Assembly (NCBI GenBank): GCA_033296885.1
Contig: MU863914.1
Location: forward strand, 62,001-126,000
DNA: 64,000 bases
Direction: 5' to 3'
From: Triangularia verruculosa
Taxonomy: Eukaryota > Ascomycota > Sordariomycetes > Sordariales > Podosporaceae
In this document: positions 32,789-43,928 of the stretch, in pieces
Layout: each line of letters opens with the position of its first letter
Position numbering within the stretch: position 1 is the first letter of the stretch
Made by a program: the position numbers and the translations under genes
The notes under the pieces: generated by a model
Seen by the model: only the letters and a program-made list of their open reading frames with translations
Told to the model about the DNA's origin: nothing
Databases searched by the model: none

Positions 32789-33236
32789 TTATTATGAACG
32801 ATAGTTTTAGGACCCCCCGATTTATCTTTTAGGACCCCCCCTCCCCCCCAATTTATCTTTTAAGCCTTTAAATTATCTTTTAAGCCTTTCAACTATCTTT
32901 TAAAGCCTTTTAACTATCTTTTAAGGCCTTTTAACTATCTTTTAAGCCTTTTAACCATTATTTAAAGCCTTTTAACCATTCTTTAAAGCCTTTTAACTAT
33001 CTTTTAAAACCTTTCAACTATCTTTTAAGGCCTTTTAACGATTTTTAAGGCTTTTAAACTATCTTTTAAGCCTTTTAACATTCTTTTAAAGCCTTTTAAT
33101 ATTCTTTTAAAGCCTTTTAACTATCTTTAAAGGCCTTTTAACTACCCTTTAATATTGTATGCTTACTTGGCAGTGCTAGTTATTTTGTCTAGGATGTATG
33201 TAGCTCGGGGGGCCCTAAAACTATCGCTCATTATTA
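32789..33236. mobile_element. Terminal-inverted-repeat element filled with an AT-rich tandem repeat
   Basis: The ends form an imperfect 32-bp inverted repeat. 32789-32820 contains CGATAGTTTTAGGACCCCCC. 33205-33236 in reverse complement contains CGATAGTTTTAGGGCCCCCC. 28 of 32 positions match. Between them lies the tandem array described separately plus about 50 bp of unique sequence. No coding potential is visible. The form is that of a MITE or other non-autonomous element, or of a satellite-bearing transposon remnant. Clear target-site duplications were not identified; the outer bases are A/T-rich and ambiguous. Confidence 0.6.
32860..33155 (+). repeat. Tandem array of a ~20-bp unit (AACTATCTTTTAAAGCCTTT)
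   Basis: About 15 units with consensus AACTATCTTTTAAAGCCTTT and length variation of 18-21 bp. The variants AACCATTCTTTAAAGCC, AACGATTTTTAAGG and AATATTCTTTTAAAGCC occur. Each unit contains the palindromic core TTTAAA or CTTTTAAAG. The array is contained entirely within the inverted-repeat element. Confidence 0.85.
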
Positions 33237-33433
33237 GGTATTTCGGCTAACGTACCTTATTTTACAAGATAAAAATACCGAGGAAAATACCTTAGGCTAG
33301 GTAATCTTGAACTCGGTCCAAACCGTCTATACTGAGTGGCACATTTCTCAAGAACAATCAAGAACCCAGCTAGCTCCGATGTCCTGTTGGCCTATGGCCC
33401 TGTAGGCTAGCAAGGCGCTGTTGCCATTCTACG

Positions 33434-33739
33434 TCAATCATAATCCCCATAATAATCATAAAACGGAGGCTCCCGTGCTCGTTGAAAGCGACTGCATTCC
33501 AATTCGTAAAACGTCTCCGACATATGGGAACAGGTTGCGTGTTTCGAGTTGCACCCCTCCTGACATAAAACATTTCTGCGAAGGTTTTTGTCGAGGAGAA
33601 CTCTCAATCTTGACGACTCCTGGTCGAACTTCGACACGCCCACATCACGAGCGAGGGTGTTTGCGCAGCGAGACACGAGCCAGGGCCCGATGTCAGGACT
33701 CCAATCACCCCAATCAAGTACTTCGAAAAGCTCTGCCAT
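33434..33739 (-). CDS. Hypothetical protein, 101 aa
   Basis: An open frame starts at ATG 33739 in a good context (ATCATGGCA). It begins MAELFEVLDWGDWSPDIGPW and continues with six cysteines, including two in CQEGCNSKHATC and one in LECSRF. It ends in an aromatic, acidic tail (FYDYYGDYD). Its amino-acid composition looks protein-like rather than random. No family was recognised. It lies just downstream of, and on the same strand as, the next hypothetical gene, so it could also be a 3' exon of that gene; no convincing intron was found to join them. Confidence 0.4.
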   Translation of the reverse strand: MAELFEVLDWGDWSPDIGPWLVSRCANTLARDVGVSKFDQESSRLRVLLDKNLRRNVLCQEGCNSKHATCSHMSETFYELECSRFQRAREPPFYDYYGDYD

Positions 33740-33851
33740 GATGAGAGGATGCGTACATGGCCACTCAAGGCCCAAACTCCTGCAAACAAAGGTCAGTTTT
33801 GGCCCAAAAACTATAGCAGATCAGGTGGGTGGCCTACACGACGGCTGCTTG

Positions 33852-34583
33852 TTAGTAAATTAGATTGCTGAAATTATCCGGGGGCTCGTTGGACAACCAT
33901 TCTCTGCTTCTGCAGGAAACGGACACTTCGACGCGCGCTTCGGCACGCGACTTGGAATCCCGAGGTCGAAGAACCAAGAACTCAGGCGGGCCCTGGCAGG
34001 ATTCCGAAGGGCCGCGCTGATAGTCGATTGAGATGGTTCTCGTGTACACTTTGCGGGTTGGACACAGGGGGTCCAGAGTCACGCTGATTTCGTCCGAAGT
34101 GGCAAAGTCAGCGAGATGACCACGCCATATAGGTGGAATCTCGACATAGCCGGTTGTCTGGTACCAGTAAAGGCCCAGGTGCACTGTCATTGTGGATCTC
34201 GCTTGTCCTTTGGCCGAATGGTACTGTGGGTTGCAGAAGAAAGTATGGATAGAGTGATTGACAAAAGGTGTGTGGTCATCCACGAATCTTGGGGGCCATG
34301 CGGGATCAACACCGCCCCAGTCCGCAAGGTCAGAAAGATCTGGCCACCGCTCTGGCGCCGAAGACTCTGACAACGAGCCATACTGAACAGCGACTGGCGT
34401 TGTCAACAGTGGTGTCAATAATTTGGAGTTCTCCACGTTGAAACCCAATCTTCGTAGAAGAGAGGTAAACCAACCGCGAGTGGTGACTGATGTTGGGGTG
34501 GCTGGGTCCTCATGATTTTGACGGTAAGGATGAGCCTCCTCCTGGCTACCCTTTTCCAGGTCCGAAACTCGCTGTCGAGACAT
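33852..34583 (-). CDS. Hypothetical protein, 243 aa
   Basis: A single open frame from ATG 34583 to a stop at 33852 begins MSRQRVSDLEKGSQEEAHPY. The first 60 residues are polar and probably disordered. The rest has regular hydrophobic and aromatic spacing with DLADWGGVDPAWPPRFVDDH, TMTVHLGLYWYQTTGYVEIP and EISVTLDPLCP, which looks like a folded beta-rich domain. No signal peptide or membrane span. Function unknown; I recognise no family. It sits beside the inverted-repeat element in the accessory region, which fits a lineage-restricted gene. Confidence 0.5.
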   Translation of the reverse strand: MSRQRVSDLEKGSQEEAHPYRQNHEDPATPTSVTTRGWFTSLLRRLGFNVENSKLLTPLLTTPVAVQYGSLSESSAPERWPDLSDLADWGGVDPAWPPRFVDDHTPFVNHSIHTFFCNPQYHSAKGQARSTMTVHLGLYWYQTTGYVEIPPIWRGHLADFATSDEISVTLDPLCPTRKVYTRTISIDYQRGPSESCQGPPEFLVLRPRDSKSRAEARVEVSVSCRSREWLSNEPPDNFSNLIY

Positions 34584-35067
34584 CACGGTTTGCACGACTC
34601 AAGCGATATGTGCATGGATAAAGTAGCAGCTTCTTCCCTCTTCCTGTGGTGTTGCCAGTAAAAAAGCCAAGTGGACATATCTTACGGGGCCGAGCCCTTA
34701 TCAGCACATTCAACTTAAGCTTTGCGAGTTACCTACCAAATAAGCTCTCGGACCTGCCTACTTATCACTCAAAACAGATACCGTCATCGATGATTCAGCT
34801 AAGAAAGTGGTGCAGGCTGGTCAGTGCCACGCTCAGCCCAGCTTCGTCTACAATACCTTACCCCTATTCCCCCTTTTCCTATTTATTTTGGACCTATCAC
34901 CCTCCGTTGCCACGGTGAACTCCCCTCAGCACGACCTTCAACCGCCCGCCAATAGGTAGGTAAGCAATGAACCAGCCGCGCCCTCCCAGTAACCTTAGGT
35001 GCTTTTCTTTCTCTGGCCAACCGGGCAGGCATCGGGCTCCATCGGAAAATCAACCACGGTAGATGCT

Positions 35068-35796
35068 ATGATGCTGTATCACAAGGTAATCATATTGGTT
35101 CATGGTTGGCAACTCACGTTGCTAGTACGGCAGGAAGCAGGCCGGAACCAAGGAACACAGCCTGCTTCTCTATCTTTCTGCGGTCATCATGGTCCGTCAC
35201 TTGGGGCCATCATGACTGAAATACCGGGAGCTTTGGGCTCACCGGACCTGCAGAACTTGAAAACTTTCCCCAGTTGCCTTCGGGTACCTGTAGAGCTCGA
35301 AGACTGCTGTAGCCACCCGCGCAAGGCTGAGCGAAGTCGCTACATGGAATATCGCACTTCCGTCAGCACCAGCAAGCCCAACACCCCACGGGCTGATCAA
35401 AATTTATCATCGCCGATGGGCCTTCTACCCTACCAATGCTCAATCATCAAATCCCTCACTGGTGATGCTGGTCAACGGAAAACTTGGTTCGTCTCCCCGG
35501 GCATCTATCACAAAGCTGCAAGGCTCATCACCTCCGACGTCCAAATCGAGCCCGACTCTCCATCCGATCTCCGCTTCAGCCTCCCTGCCCGACGAAAACA
35601 GAATTTTCTTCAAGCATTTCATAGACATTGCCAGGTAAGCACCAACCCACGCTTCATGACGTCGGTTCCCGTCGGCACTCCTGTTGTAGCTCGTGGGGGT
35701 TTCCTGCTCCTTGGAAGGAAAAGAAATGTGATCAACTGCCTCATTGGGACTCAATCAGGTTCTCGGCCCCTGACAGCAAAACTGTACCTTACGTAG
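35068..35796 (+). CDS. Doubtful hypothetical ORF, 242 aa
   Basis: Open frame from the first true ATG at 35068 (MMLYHKVIILVHGWQLTLLV) to 35796. The longer frame starting at 34999 uses GTG. The translation shows no domain, and about 35440-35750 is also open on the minus strand. Length alone is the support. It may be chance or a decayed gene. Confidence 0.2.
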   Translation: MMLYHKVIILVHGWQLTLLVRQEAGRNQGTQPASLSFCGHHGPSLGAIMTEIPGALGSPDLQNLKTFPSCLRVPVELEDCCSHPRKAERSRYMEYRTSVSTSKPNTPRADQNLSSPMGLLPYQCSIIKSLTGDAGQRKTWFVSPGIYHKAARLITSDVQIEPDSPSDLRFSLPARRKQNFLQAFHRHCQVSTNPRFMTSVPVGTPVVARGGFLLLGRKRNVINCLIGTQSGSRPLTAKLYLT

Positions 35797-38700
35797 CCGT
35801 TTTATTCAGGGGCATGCAGAGGGAAAGGGTGAAAGAACAAAAAAACCCTAGATAGGCTGGGCTTGGTGTTTGTTGACGGGATGCAGTGATGGCTCTGTGC
35901 ATGATGCATCTTTACCTGGTAGCTGAAGAGATTTCACGTTTACCGCTGGCCTTCAACGACCCGTCTCGAATGTTCGCAGTAAGAGATCAAAAAACTCGGT
36001 AACCCCCACACTTGCGCACAGTGACTGCCGCCCCCGATGCCGGTGATATTTTCGAACCGCTCGTCATCCCACCAGGGGTCCGGAAGACGACTCGGGTCTA
36101 GCCCCGCAAAACCCCGGCCTGCTTGCTGATGCCATGTCAACACTAATAATTTTTTTCTTCGACTTGTTCTCACCTCTACAGTGCAATTAACTTTTCCCCT
36201 CCGTCCGTAGAGGTCCAGAAAAAAGTATTACCTAACTAACCCCAGCGTCAATAGTCCGTCAATATCACCGGCCGCGATCATGTTAATCTTAGTAATGACC
36301 CGTCACACGGAGTGGAGGGCGGCTCCGATTCAAGCGGGCACCCCCGAATCGTTTGTTTCCACATTCCCGCGAAACCCCGAACATTTTGTCAACGTCGGCC
36401 GGTCTGTGGGACATTAGACGCCGAAGCGGGGCGGGGGTGGAATAGGAGCGGGGAGTTTGGCCGTGACCAATTGCCTGCCGGTACCTATGTATGTATGTAC
36501 AAATTCCCCTCCCCTTTTCCTGTATTTTCTGGCAAGCTGGCCATGTCACCTCAAACCCAAAACTTATCCGTGAGGGGAACATTGTAAGTGTACAGTGATC
36601 CTCCGCGGAGTTCCCTAGTGGCCCGATCGATCAGGAGTTGAGTCAGCACTGAGTTTGTACCCAACTATACGAATTGGAATTCTAACTGCTATTGCTGGGA
36701 AAACGCAGCCGGTCCCCCGCTTGCCTTAACGTGAGGGGGCACAGCTAATGGGGGGTGGGAAGAAAAGAGCCGGGGCTCATCGAGAGCAGAAGGCCCCTCC
36801 CCCGCTCTCCCCTCTCCTCCTAGTATTGTATGTGGCCCATGACAAAGTGATTCCGGATTGTGTTTAGCTCCCGCCTCCCGCCCCTCGTGAACATGTGCGT
36901 ATTAGCATACTACATTATTGCGATGTACCGAATAGTTGAGAGAGGTTGTCCAGACAGCGTTTTCTTGTGTTCGCCCTGCAAACTGCACGCCGGTGGAGCT
37001 CATGCGAATAGCTAAATTCCTGCGCGACCCGTGACAGCAAGCTGCAGTTCCTTTGCAGTTACATTTTTGGCTGGCTGAAAGGTCCTTGTTCCTCTGACTC
37101 GATGATCTTGTCGAAAAGAGTGGCGGTGTATCCTTGATTGTTGGCACCATAGACGTACCTGCTGCGTGTTTCTGGCGAATCATTTGCTTGACCAGAGTGT
37201 ACCTACTTGACAAGCTTAGCCCAAGAGCTCTAATGGTGTATGCATTTCTGTCAAGGTTTCTCGTGAAGCACCGCAGTCATGGTGAAGCTGATCTGATCAA
37301 CCTCGACCGTACACCATGCACTGTGCAGCTCTGTAGCAGTACCCCAGAATCGCGGCATGGCTGGTAGTATTGATCAACTCGGCGTGCAGCTGTCAGACAG
37401 GAAGAACTTGTGGGGCCGGTCAAGAAAGACTGGCTCGACTGGTGAAGGGTTGCAGGTTTGCTTGGTCAACTCCTCGACGGTGCGGTGAAACCTGAGGCCG
37501 CTGAACAACGTGTCATCGGCCTTGCACTCGGTGTGCGGCTGCGTCCTGGTTAGGAAATCTTTACATAACTCTGGCCTGACAACCTGTCATCGATTAATGT
37601 ATTCTCTGACCGGCGTGGGCAGCTGTTGGGTAACTGGCAGAGATCGAATTGACAAGGCGAATTGGAATTGCATGTAACTGAAAAAATTACTTAATTAGTG
37701 TTCGCATCAGCATAGGTATGCTTTGATTCGCCGGCAAAGGGTCCCGTAGTAGTTGGCCAATTATTATTTCCCAGCTTTCCAGCAATAACCACCAAACAGG
37801 AAGTGCCGGGTTTTGACAACGACATACCTAGAACTAGTACGTAGACGCAAGATCGTCAATAATAGCCATTGTCCTTGCTTGGAAGTCGAAGAGCGATCTT
37901 GTTAGGCAGTAGAGAACGCTTGAGGCCCCGTACTTGACATGACTACACTCCATCCCACGATGGCAATCCCGCCTATATCAGGATCACAAGACGTACATCC
38001 ATCTCGTCAACCGAGGAAGGCATGCCGAGAAAAGTCGATCGGTGCCAGATGCTGCCCGAAAGTACCCAGCCTGGAAGAGCCTGTATCTCCCAAGTCCACT
38101 GGGGGGGGGGGCAGTACTGTCAGATTTATCAACTGATACTTATGCTGGCAGTCACACAAGGCCGAAGCTCTCCAGAGCGAGAACCTAGTAAAACATCTGA
38201 ATGGTGGGTTAGGTTAGGAGCCATTGTAACAGGCAGCATGCCTCGGTGCTGTCGGATACTGGCGTTCCCGATGTTCGTCGTTCTGTGTTCCGGTTCGTGT
38301 AAAAACTGAGCCATCGGATAAGGGAGGCGGGCCGCACTGGTCAAATACTTTTTGGCCACACCAGATATCAACCTGGACCTAGTCTTCCACGTGGAATTGT
38401 GTCTTGGTTGCGGAGGAGAAGCGGCCAAGAGGCTGAAGAATCCCACCTTGCATCACACGGACCTCGGCCAGATCCAGTCACTTTGGACACCTTTTGGCTG
38501 AAAGCTTTTCCAATCCTGTACAATCTCCGCGCCAGTGTAGCCAATGAAGGTGAAGATATCGCCCGTGAAGGTGTGGACGGCGCCTCCTTGAGCTCAGGGG
38601 CGTTCTGCCTTCCCCGCTGTGCCCGCCTCGCTGTGGTTACATGGCTCGTGCTTCTTATCGACCTTGTGACTTGGTTGTTGACTCCCAACCAGCCAATTCC

Positions 38701-40100
38701 ATTCGCTCTAGCAACCCGAGATCGAAAAAGCTGCATACGGCTAAGCAGAGCGGGAGAACTGACAGGGAAGACCGATCATACTGTGTGCCGAGGCAGCGTG
38801 GTGGACAGACAAGCCGTAGCCAACGTATGTATGGCATTGTTCTTTTCCCCCATTGGCCCACAAACACTTAGTGATGCCTTGACTCCGCAATTGAGGGTAT
38901 ACAACAGTATGAGACGCCGGCCCTGTCGGAGTTGAGAAGCTTTTGTCGATGAGCGGCGACCGGACTTCTCGTCTTCCAACTAAGACATAGGGGTCCATTT
39001 TCGCGCCTTGGTGTCCTCTTGTCTATCGTCAAAGTCCTGAAGTATGGATCAGCTTTTGAAATACGCGTTCTTGTGGGTAGTGACTTACCACGGTTGTGTA
39101 TTACGAGCCTTGCATGGCAAGGTGAGATCGGTGAGATGGTGGGGAACCTTGATAGGTCGAGAACTGGGAAAAGCCACATCCAGAAAGGCGTTGGTGCATG
39201 GCACATCGGAAGAGTTTTCCCAATGCATTTCAAACAAGAAATGTACTTGAAGGCTAACTGATGGGCGACGAAAGGAAAACGTAACAAAATAAGACTTGCT
39301 GCGGCTTCACCGAGGGAGAGCAAACCACACAATGGCACAATACCAATGCTGGTAGTACTCCGGTATGTCTTCGGGTACTGTTCCAGGTTGCTGACCACCA
39401 CCAGCAAAACCGCTGCTCTGACCTGAGGCCCTGACGGGTTACTCTGCAAATACAACCCACTGCAGTAATCAATATCGCAGGGTCAGTGTCATCATGATAG
39501 CAGAATCCAGAGGCTCACCGTTGACCCAGACCGCCGGATCCACGACAGCAGGGCACTAACAATGGTGGCTTGCATGCCGAAGATGTTGGTGATGATGCAA
39601 TTGGCAGGCCCAGTGACAGGTCGTCGCGGTTGCACGACCTGGAATTGGAAGGAGTTCGAAGTTGAGGTAAGTCGTGTTGGAACCAGGTTTCGGTGCAAGT
39701 GACGCACTGTATGGATCCATCTCATGACACGGTGGATCATGTCCTCGATCTGGGGGAGAGTTTAAGCGAACGTGGGGGTCAAGGCCGTGTGGTCCGAGAC
39801 TCGAACTTCACGGCATTTGCTTGAACTCGAGATCGGGCTTGCTTGAGCAACTTTGATCATAATCATTTCCACCTATCGAGCCTCCTACCGAGATACCAAA
39901 TGTAAGGTAGTGAACTTTTCCTCTACTGCGTACACTAAAGCTTCAGCTTAGAAACCGATCCAATCCTGGTCACGCGATCTTCTTACCTTCGTACCCCAGC
40001 TGTGTGGGGCCTGCCTGGCTGCATGAAATATGTACATCCACTGTGCAAGGGAGCTCTACCTTCTGGTACTAGCTTTGCAAGAGCTTTGAATTGAATCTGT
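35797..40100. other. Gene-poor accessory stretch
   Basis: About 4.3 kb without a recognisable gene. Short ORFs on both strands (for example 38399-38935 plus and 38868-39455 minus) are protein-like in places, but no domain could be named. The right part may be the decayed 3' end of the WSC-type gene. A run of 11 G occurs at 38101-38111. Small TACCTA/TAGGTA motifs occur near 36226 and 37825. Confidence 0.35.
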
Positions 40101-42162
40101 TCATACTGGACGCCACCAGAGAGGCAATTGGACACCCACGATTAAACCTAGTTAACCGCTGGGACTCCCACGTCGCGATTTCGGAGCGACCCCCACCAAA
40201 CCTTTGGTCCTTGCAACATCCAGACGGGAACCGAGCTGCTGGAACATGGAGTTTCAGCCAGAGCGTGGGAGGGCGGGCGCACTGACCAAGCAGTTGTTTT
40301 CCCCCCACATCTTGCTCCCCAACAACACGCCATCACAAGTGGATATGGCAGGTCGTCTATTCTTACAATTCATTGCGATTGTTGTCTGTTCAAGTTCCAC
40401 ATGTCATCCTCACACAAAGACCAAGGCAACGTCAGCCACCTGCTCTTGTTGCTCTAATGCAGACCGAAGCACGAGCGGCCCACCTCGCTGTCGAAAAAAG
40501 CGTCAGGTGCCCCTCCAACGACCCCTCACTGCCCCTCCGCGCGCGCGTCGTTGCACCCCAATTGATCCCAAAGCAGCCAGACGCAGCACCCGCCATTTGT
40601 ATTGACGTCGTCGGTCTCGCCTTGCAGCCAGCCGGACAGGACACGCCGTGCCTCATTGGCGCCAGCAACTCGCCCAAGGGTTGGCCAGACCAAATAGGTC
40701 TCCCAGTGCAGACGGGCCGCTTCGTTGTCGGTTGCTTTGCTCATCAGCCAAAGGGTACAGTTGCACTCCAGTGTCCCATCGGTGTCAATATCGCTGAGCA
40801 ACTGAAACCTGATCAGCTATCCGTAGAAGCACAAGGCTTCCGGTGAGACGTCCATGCAGATATCGCATGATTGGCCTCTGATTGCATCCCTCGCTGCTGC
40901 AAGGCTGTCCTGATGACCTCGACTTGACCTGCCAGCCGTCATGGTGCTGCTGACCAGCCGACATCCGCCATCATCGCCATTTCGCCCTTTCCCAATCAGG
41001 CTTCCCGGGCGGCTCACATCCGGGAATGGCGCACCTCAAGTCTGGACCTGGCAGTTATCATGCCTGGATATGTATCAGAGTGAGATCGGGCGCCAGCTCC
41101 ACGGTTGAGCCTCTTTGGACCACCATCACTGCTGTTGACATATGCTGGCACAGTCTTGTGGGCGGTCGAAGGGCCGGCCCATGATGTAACACCAAGTCCA
41201 AGGCCATACCGGCTAGAGTAGCCAATGAGAATTGCACCACTAAGCTTCTGCCCAGTGCTCGACGATGGATGAAGGACCTCGAAGGGCAACTGGGACCGCA
41301 GCAAGCATATTGGAAGCATTTCGTCAACCTCCATTCGGCGAAATTTCTGACCCATGCAGCAGACGTTGCGCTCACAGGAAGACGCATTCGGCAACACCCA
41401 AACTGTCTCTTCTCTCCTGGACAATGGGAAATTTCCACTGCGACCTGTTGCCGCCAATACGACAGCGAGTTGTGCACGAGGACACGGCTGTCCCCGCGTA
41501 GATTGCTACCATGATTGTCGGTTCAAAGATGGACACGGTTTGAAGGGTTGAACCACTGCCTATAGCAGCCCATCACCAAACGGCATACGTGGAATCTGGC
41601 TAGATTGCCACATAACTACCGGACTTACAGTTGTCAGACGAGAATCTATCTTGCAGCAGGCGCCTGACTAGCCTTGAGACGTGTTATTGATGCCATCGAA
41701 GGGCCGTACCTGGCTTTGGTTCTGTACAAGCGAATATCTCCGCACTCACTGGTTTTTCACGATAATGACTGAAGGCAACAACCAAGGATACCGGGCGAGC
41801 CGTTGGATGGCGTCTGCTGTCACTCATGTCATAGTCGCCGACAAAAGGCGTGGTCGACCGGCAGATGCACTGTTCTTCATGAATACTGCGGTAGAGGCTG
41901 CTTTGCATAACTGCTTGTCACACAGATGGATGTTCTGGAAACAAATTCTCCGCAATGATACCAGCCAGAATCTACCCCAGGGCCCAAGGGAAGTATTTCC
42001 CGTCCGAGACTAGCGTCTTGACACCATGCCTTGACCATTTCAAAGTGCCCAGACTCTAGTGGTACCCGGTCAGGTTTGGCAAGCTAACCCCCACACACCA
42101 CCCGCAAATCATTCGCTTCTCCAGATCCTGGGACCGCCAGGCTCCAGAAACACCCCGGATTT
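40100..42162 (-). pseudogene. Decayed gene with several WSC-like (cysteine-rich, carbohydrate-binding) modules
   Basis: Minus-strand fragments in changing frames resemble the second half of WSC domains (pattern Y-x-G-[LI]-E-x-x-x-x-C-x-C-G ... C-x-x-x-C-x-G ... C-G-G-x-x-R-L). They are NPGCFWSLAVPGSGEAND then VVCGG (42161-42084), EEQCICRSTTPFVGDYDMSD then RPVSLVV (about 41880-41775), SSRYGLGLGVTSWAGPSTAH then SSDGGPKRLN (about 41220-41104), LECNCTLWLMSKATDNEA (about 40775-40715), ARCGGKTTAW...TPCSSSS...QGPKVWWGSLRN (about 40315-40180, with CCKDQRFGGG in a neighbouring frame). Several expected Cys or Gly positions are now Arg, Trp or Val, and no single frame stays open. Spacing of about 350-600 bp suits tandem WSC domains. 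Intact fungal homologues are secreted or surface proteins, often fused to glyoxal oxidase. This is an eye alignment only. Confidence 0.42.
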
Positions 42163-42812
42163 TGCGTCTGGGCAGCCCGCCTGTCCGCACTGTGCTCAGG
42201 TACATGCTCGGGCGAGCCAAGATAGTGACCACTGACGAGCCCGTCATCCTTGTCGACGACAGCTAGTGGGCGCTGCCATCTGGGCTCGCGCAACAAATCA
42301 TGACGCGCCAATTCGAAGTCACTCCATGGCTCAGCTTGCTCCTGGCCAGCACGGTTTGGCCGACACTCAGTACTGAGGCTGGTACCTCGCACGATCACCA
42401 TCCCTGGCATTCTCTGCAGCAGGCGTCCTCTCATGGAACGCCACCGGCACAGACTAGGGCGCCCGAGACGACAGCAAGCGGAAAAGGAAAGCCCACAATC
42501 ATCACCGCCCAGGGGCATCGGCCCATGAATGAACCATCTGCCACTGGGTCCTCCTTCCCTGCCTCATCAGTCTTGGCCTGGAAGTGCTCTCTCCACCGGG
42601 CGGATCCCTCTTACGATCGGCCTCTACATACATATATCAGTCTCCTCCCCCAGAGTCTACATCTGCTTTTCTCTTCATTCTCCTATACCTTGACACGCCA
42701 GTACAAACCATTTTACACACTCATCTCGCCATCCGTGCTTTTTTGACATATCCTCTTCACCCCTACCTGTCATCACCACCACCATCAAATCACCACATCG
42801 TCAACACCTACC
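42163..42812. other. Intergenic, 5' leader of the aldolase gene
   Basis: The last about 200 bases are strongly C/T-rich (for example CTCCTCCCCCAGAGTC and TCACCACCACC), as in many leaders here. A plus-strand ORF at 42300-42746 has no domain. Confidence 0.35.
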
Positions 42813-43928
42813 ATGGCTCCTCACAACGACGCACCCTCGCCCAGTGGCAGCTTCACTGCCGGCTTCAACAGAATGGCTTTCGGTGCTGTGGGGTCGTCGT
42901 CTCTCATGACTGGCCATGAGTCGCCGCTCAGTAGCTCGTACAGCACAACTTCGGAGGCATCTGACTTTTACATGACCCGGCCCCTTGTGCCAGGCGTCTA
43001 TGTTCCAACCATGTGCTTCTTCAAAGAGGGCACGGAAGACGTGGACACGGATACCATCACACGCCATGCAGTGCGACTGGCCCGCGCAGGCGTCACTGGG
43101 CTTGCTACGCAAGGCTCCAATGGCGAAGCCGTCCATCTCTCACACACCGAGAGACACCTGGTTACAGCGACCACCCGGAAGGCCTTGAACGACTCGGGAT
43201 TCTCCCACATGCCCATCATTGTCGGCTGCGGCTCACAAAGCACGCGGGAGACCATCCAGTACTGCCGTGAGGCGTGGGAAGCCGGCGGCGATTATGCCCT
43301 GGTGCTCCCGCCCTCGTACTATGCAACTCTTTTTGCTCCGGCATCCGAGACCATCATCGAGTACTTTACCGCCGTGGCAGATGCTTCACCTATTCCTATC
43401 ATTATCTACAACTTCCCCGGAGCTGTGGGCGGGCTCGATCTGTCTTCCGACATCATCGTGCGGCTTGCTGAGCACCACAACATTGTGGGCGTGAAGCTCA
43501 CCTGTGGTAACACTGGCAAGTTAAACCGCGTAGCTGCGGCTACCCGGAAGATGAGCAAGATACACGACCCCAAGAACCCAGAGTTCCTGGTTCTTGCTGG
43601 CTCTGCCGACTTTTCCATTCAGGCTTTGGTTGCTGGTGGCCACGGTATTTTAGCTGGGCTTGCCAACATCGCCCCCAAGGCTTGCATTCGTACGATTGAG
43701 CTCTTCAACCAAGGCAAGCACGCCGAGGCCCAAGAGATGCAAGAAGTCGTCGCCCAAGGAGACTGGACCGCCATCCAGGGTGGCGTCGTCGGAGTCAAGT
43801 CTGGCCTTCAAAGCTGGTTGGGCTACGGTGGATATGCCAGAAGCCCTCTGCCAAAGCCAACGGCCGGGCAGGAGAAGAAGTGGAAGGAGGGATACAGAGA
43901 CCTTTTCATGCTGGAGAAGTCGCTGTAA
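42813..43928 (+). CDS. DapA-family pyruvate aldolase (HOGA/L-threo-3-deoxyhexulosonate aldolase-like)
   Basis: A single exon codes 371 aa. The first about 55 residues are Ser-rich and extra to the usual about 300-aa barrel. The TIM barrel starts at GVYVPTMCFFKEGTEDVDTD. Schiff-base Lys228 is in HHNIVGVKLTCGN and the catalytic Tyr199 in IPIIIYNFPGAVGG. The substrate-carboxylate loop is QGSNGEAVHLSHTER. These are hallmarks of class I aldolases of the dihydrodipicolinate synthase/N-acetylneuraminate lyase superfamily. Fungi make lysine by the alpha-aminoadipate route, so a DapA role is unlikely. Fungal relatives cleave 4-hydroxy-2-oxoglutarate or keto-deoxy sugar acids from galacturonate breakdown. 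Start context CACCATGGC is strong. The substrate is unresolved. Confidence 0.9.
   Translation: MAPHNDAPSPSGSFTAGFNRMAFGAVGSSSLMTGHESPLSSSYSTTSEASDFYMTRPLVPGVYVPTMCFFKEGTEDVDTDTITRHAVRLARAGVTGLATQGSNGEAVHLSHTERHLVTATTRKALNDSGFSHMPIIVGCGSQSTRETIQYCREAWEAGGDYALVLPPSYYATLFAPASETIIEYFTAVADASPIPIIIYNFPGAVGGLDLSSDIIVRLAEHHNIVGVKLTCGNTGKLNRVAAATRKMSKIHDPKNPEFLVLAGSADFSIQALVAGGHGILAGLANIAPKACIRTIELFNQGKHAEAQEMQEVVAQGDWTAIQGGVVGVKSGLQSWLGYGGYARSPLPKPTAGQEKKWKEGYRDLFMLEKSL

Noticed and set aside
32860..33155. Regular repeats suggestive of CRISPR
   Set aside because: Units are head-to-tail with no unique spacers, no cas genes are present, and the host is a eukaryote. It is a tandem repeat inside an inverted-repeat element.
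42300..42746. 148-codon plus-strand ORF before the aldolase gene
   Set aside because: Ends inside the C/T-rich leader of the aldolase and has no domain.
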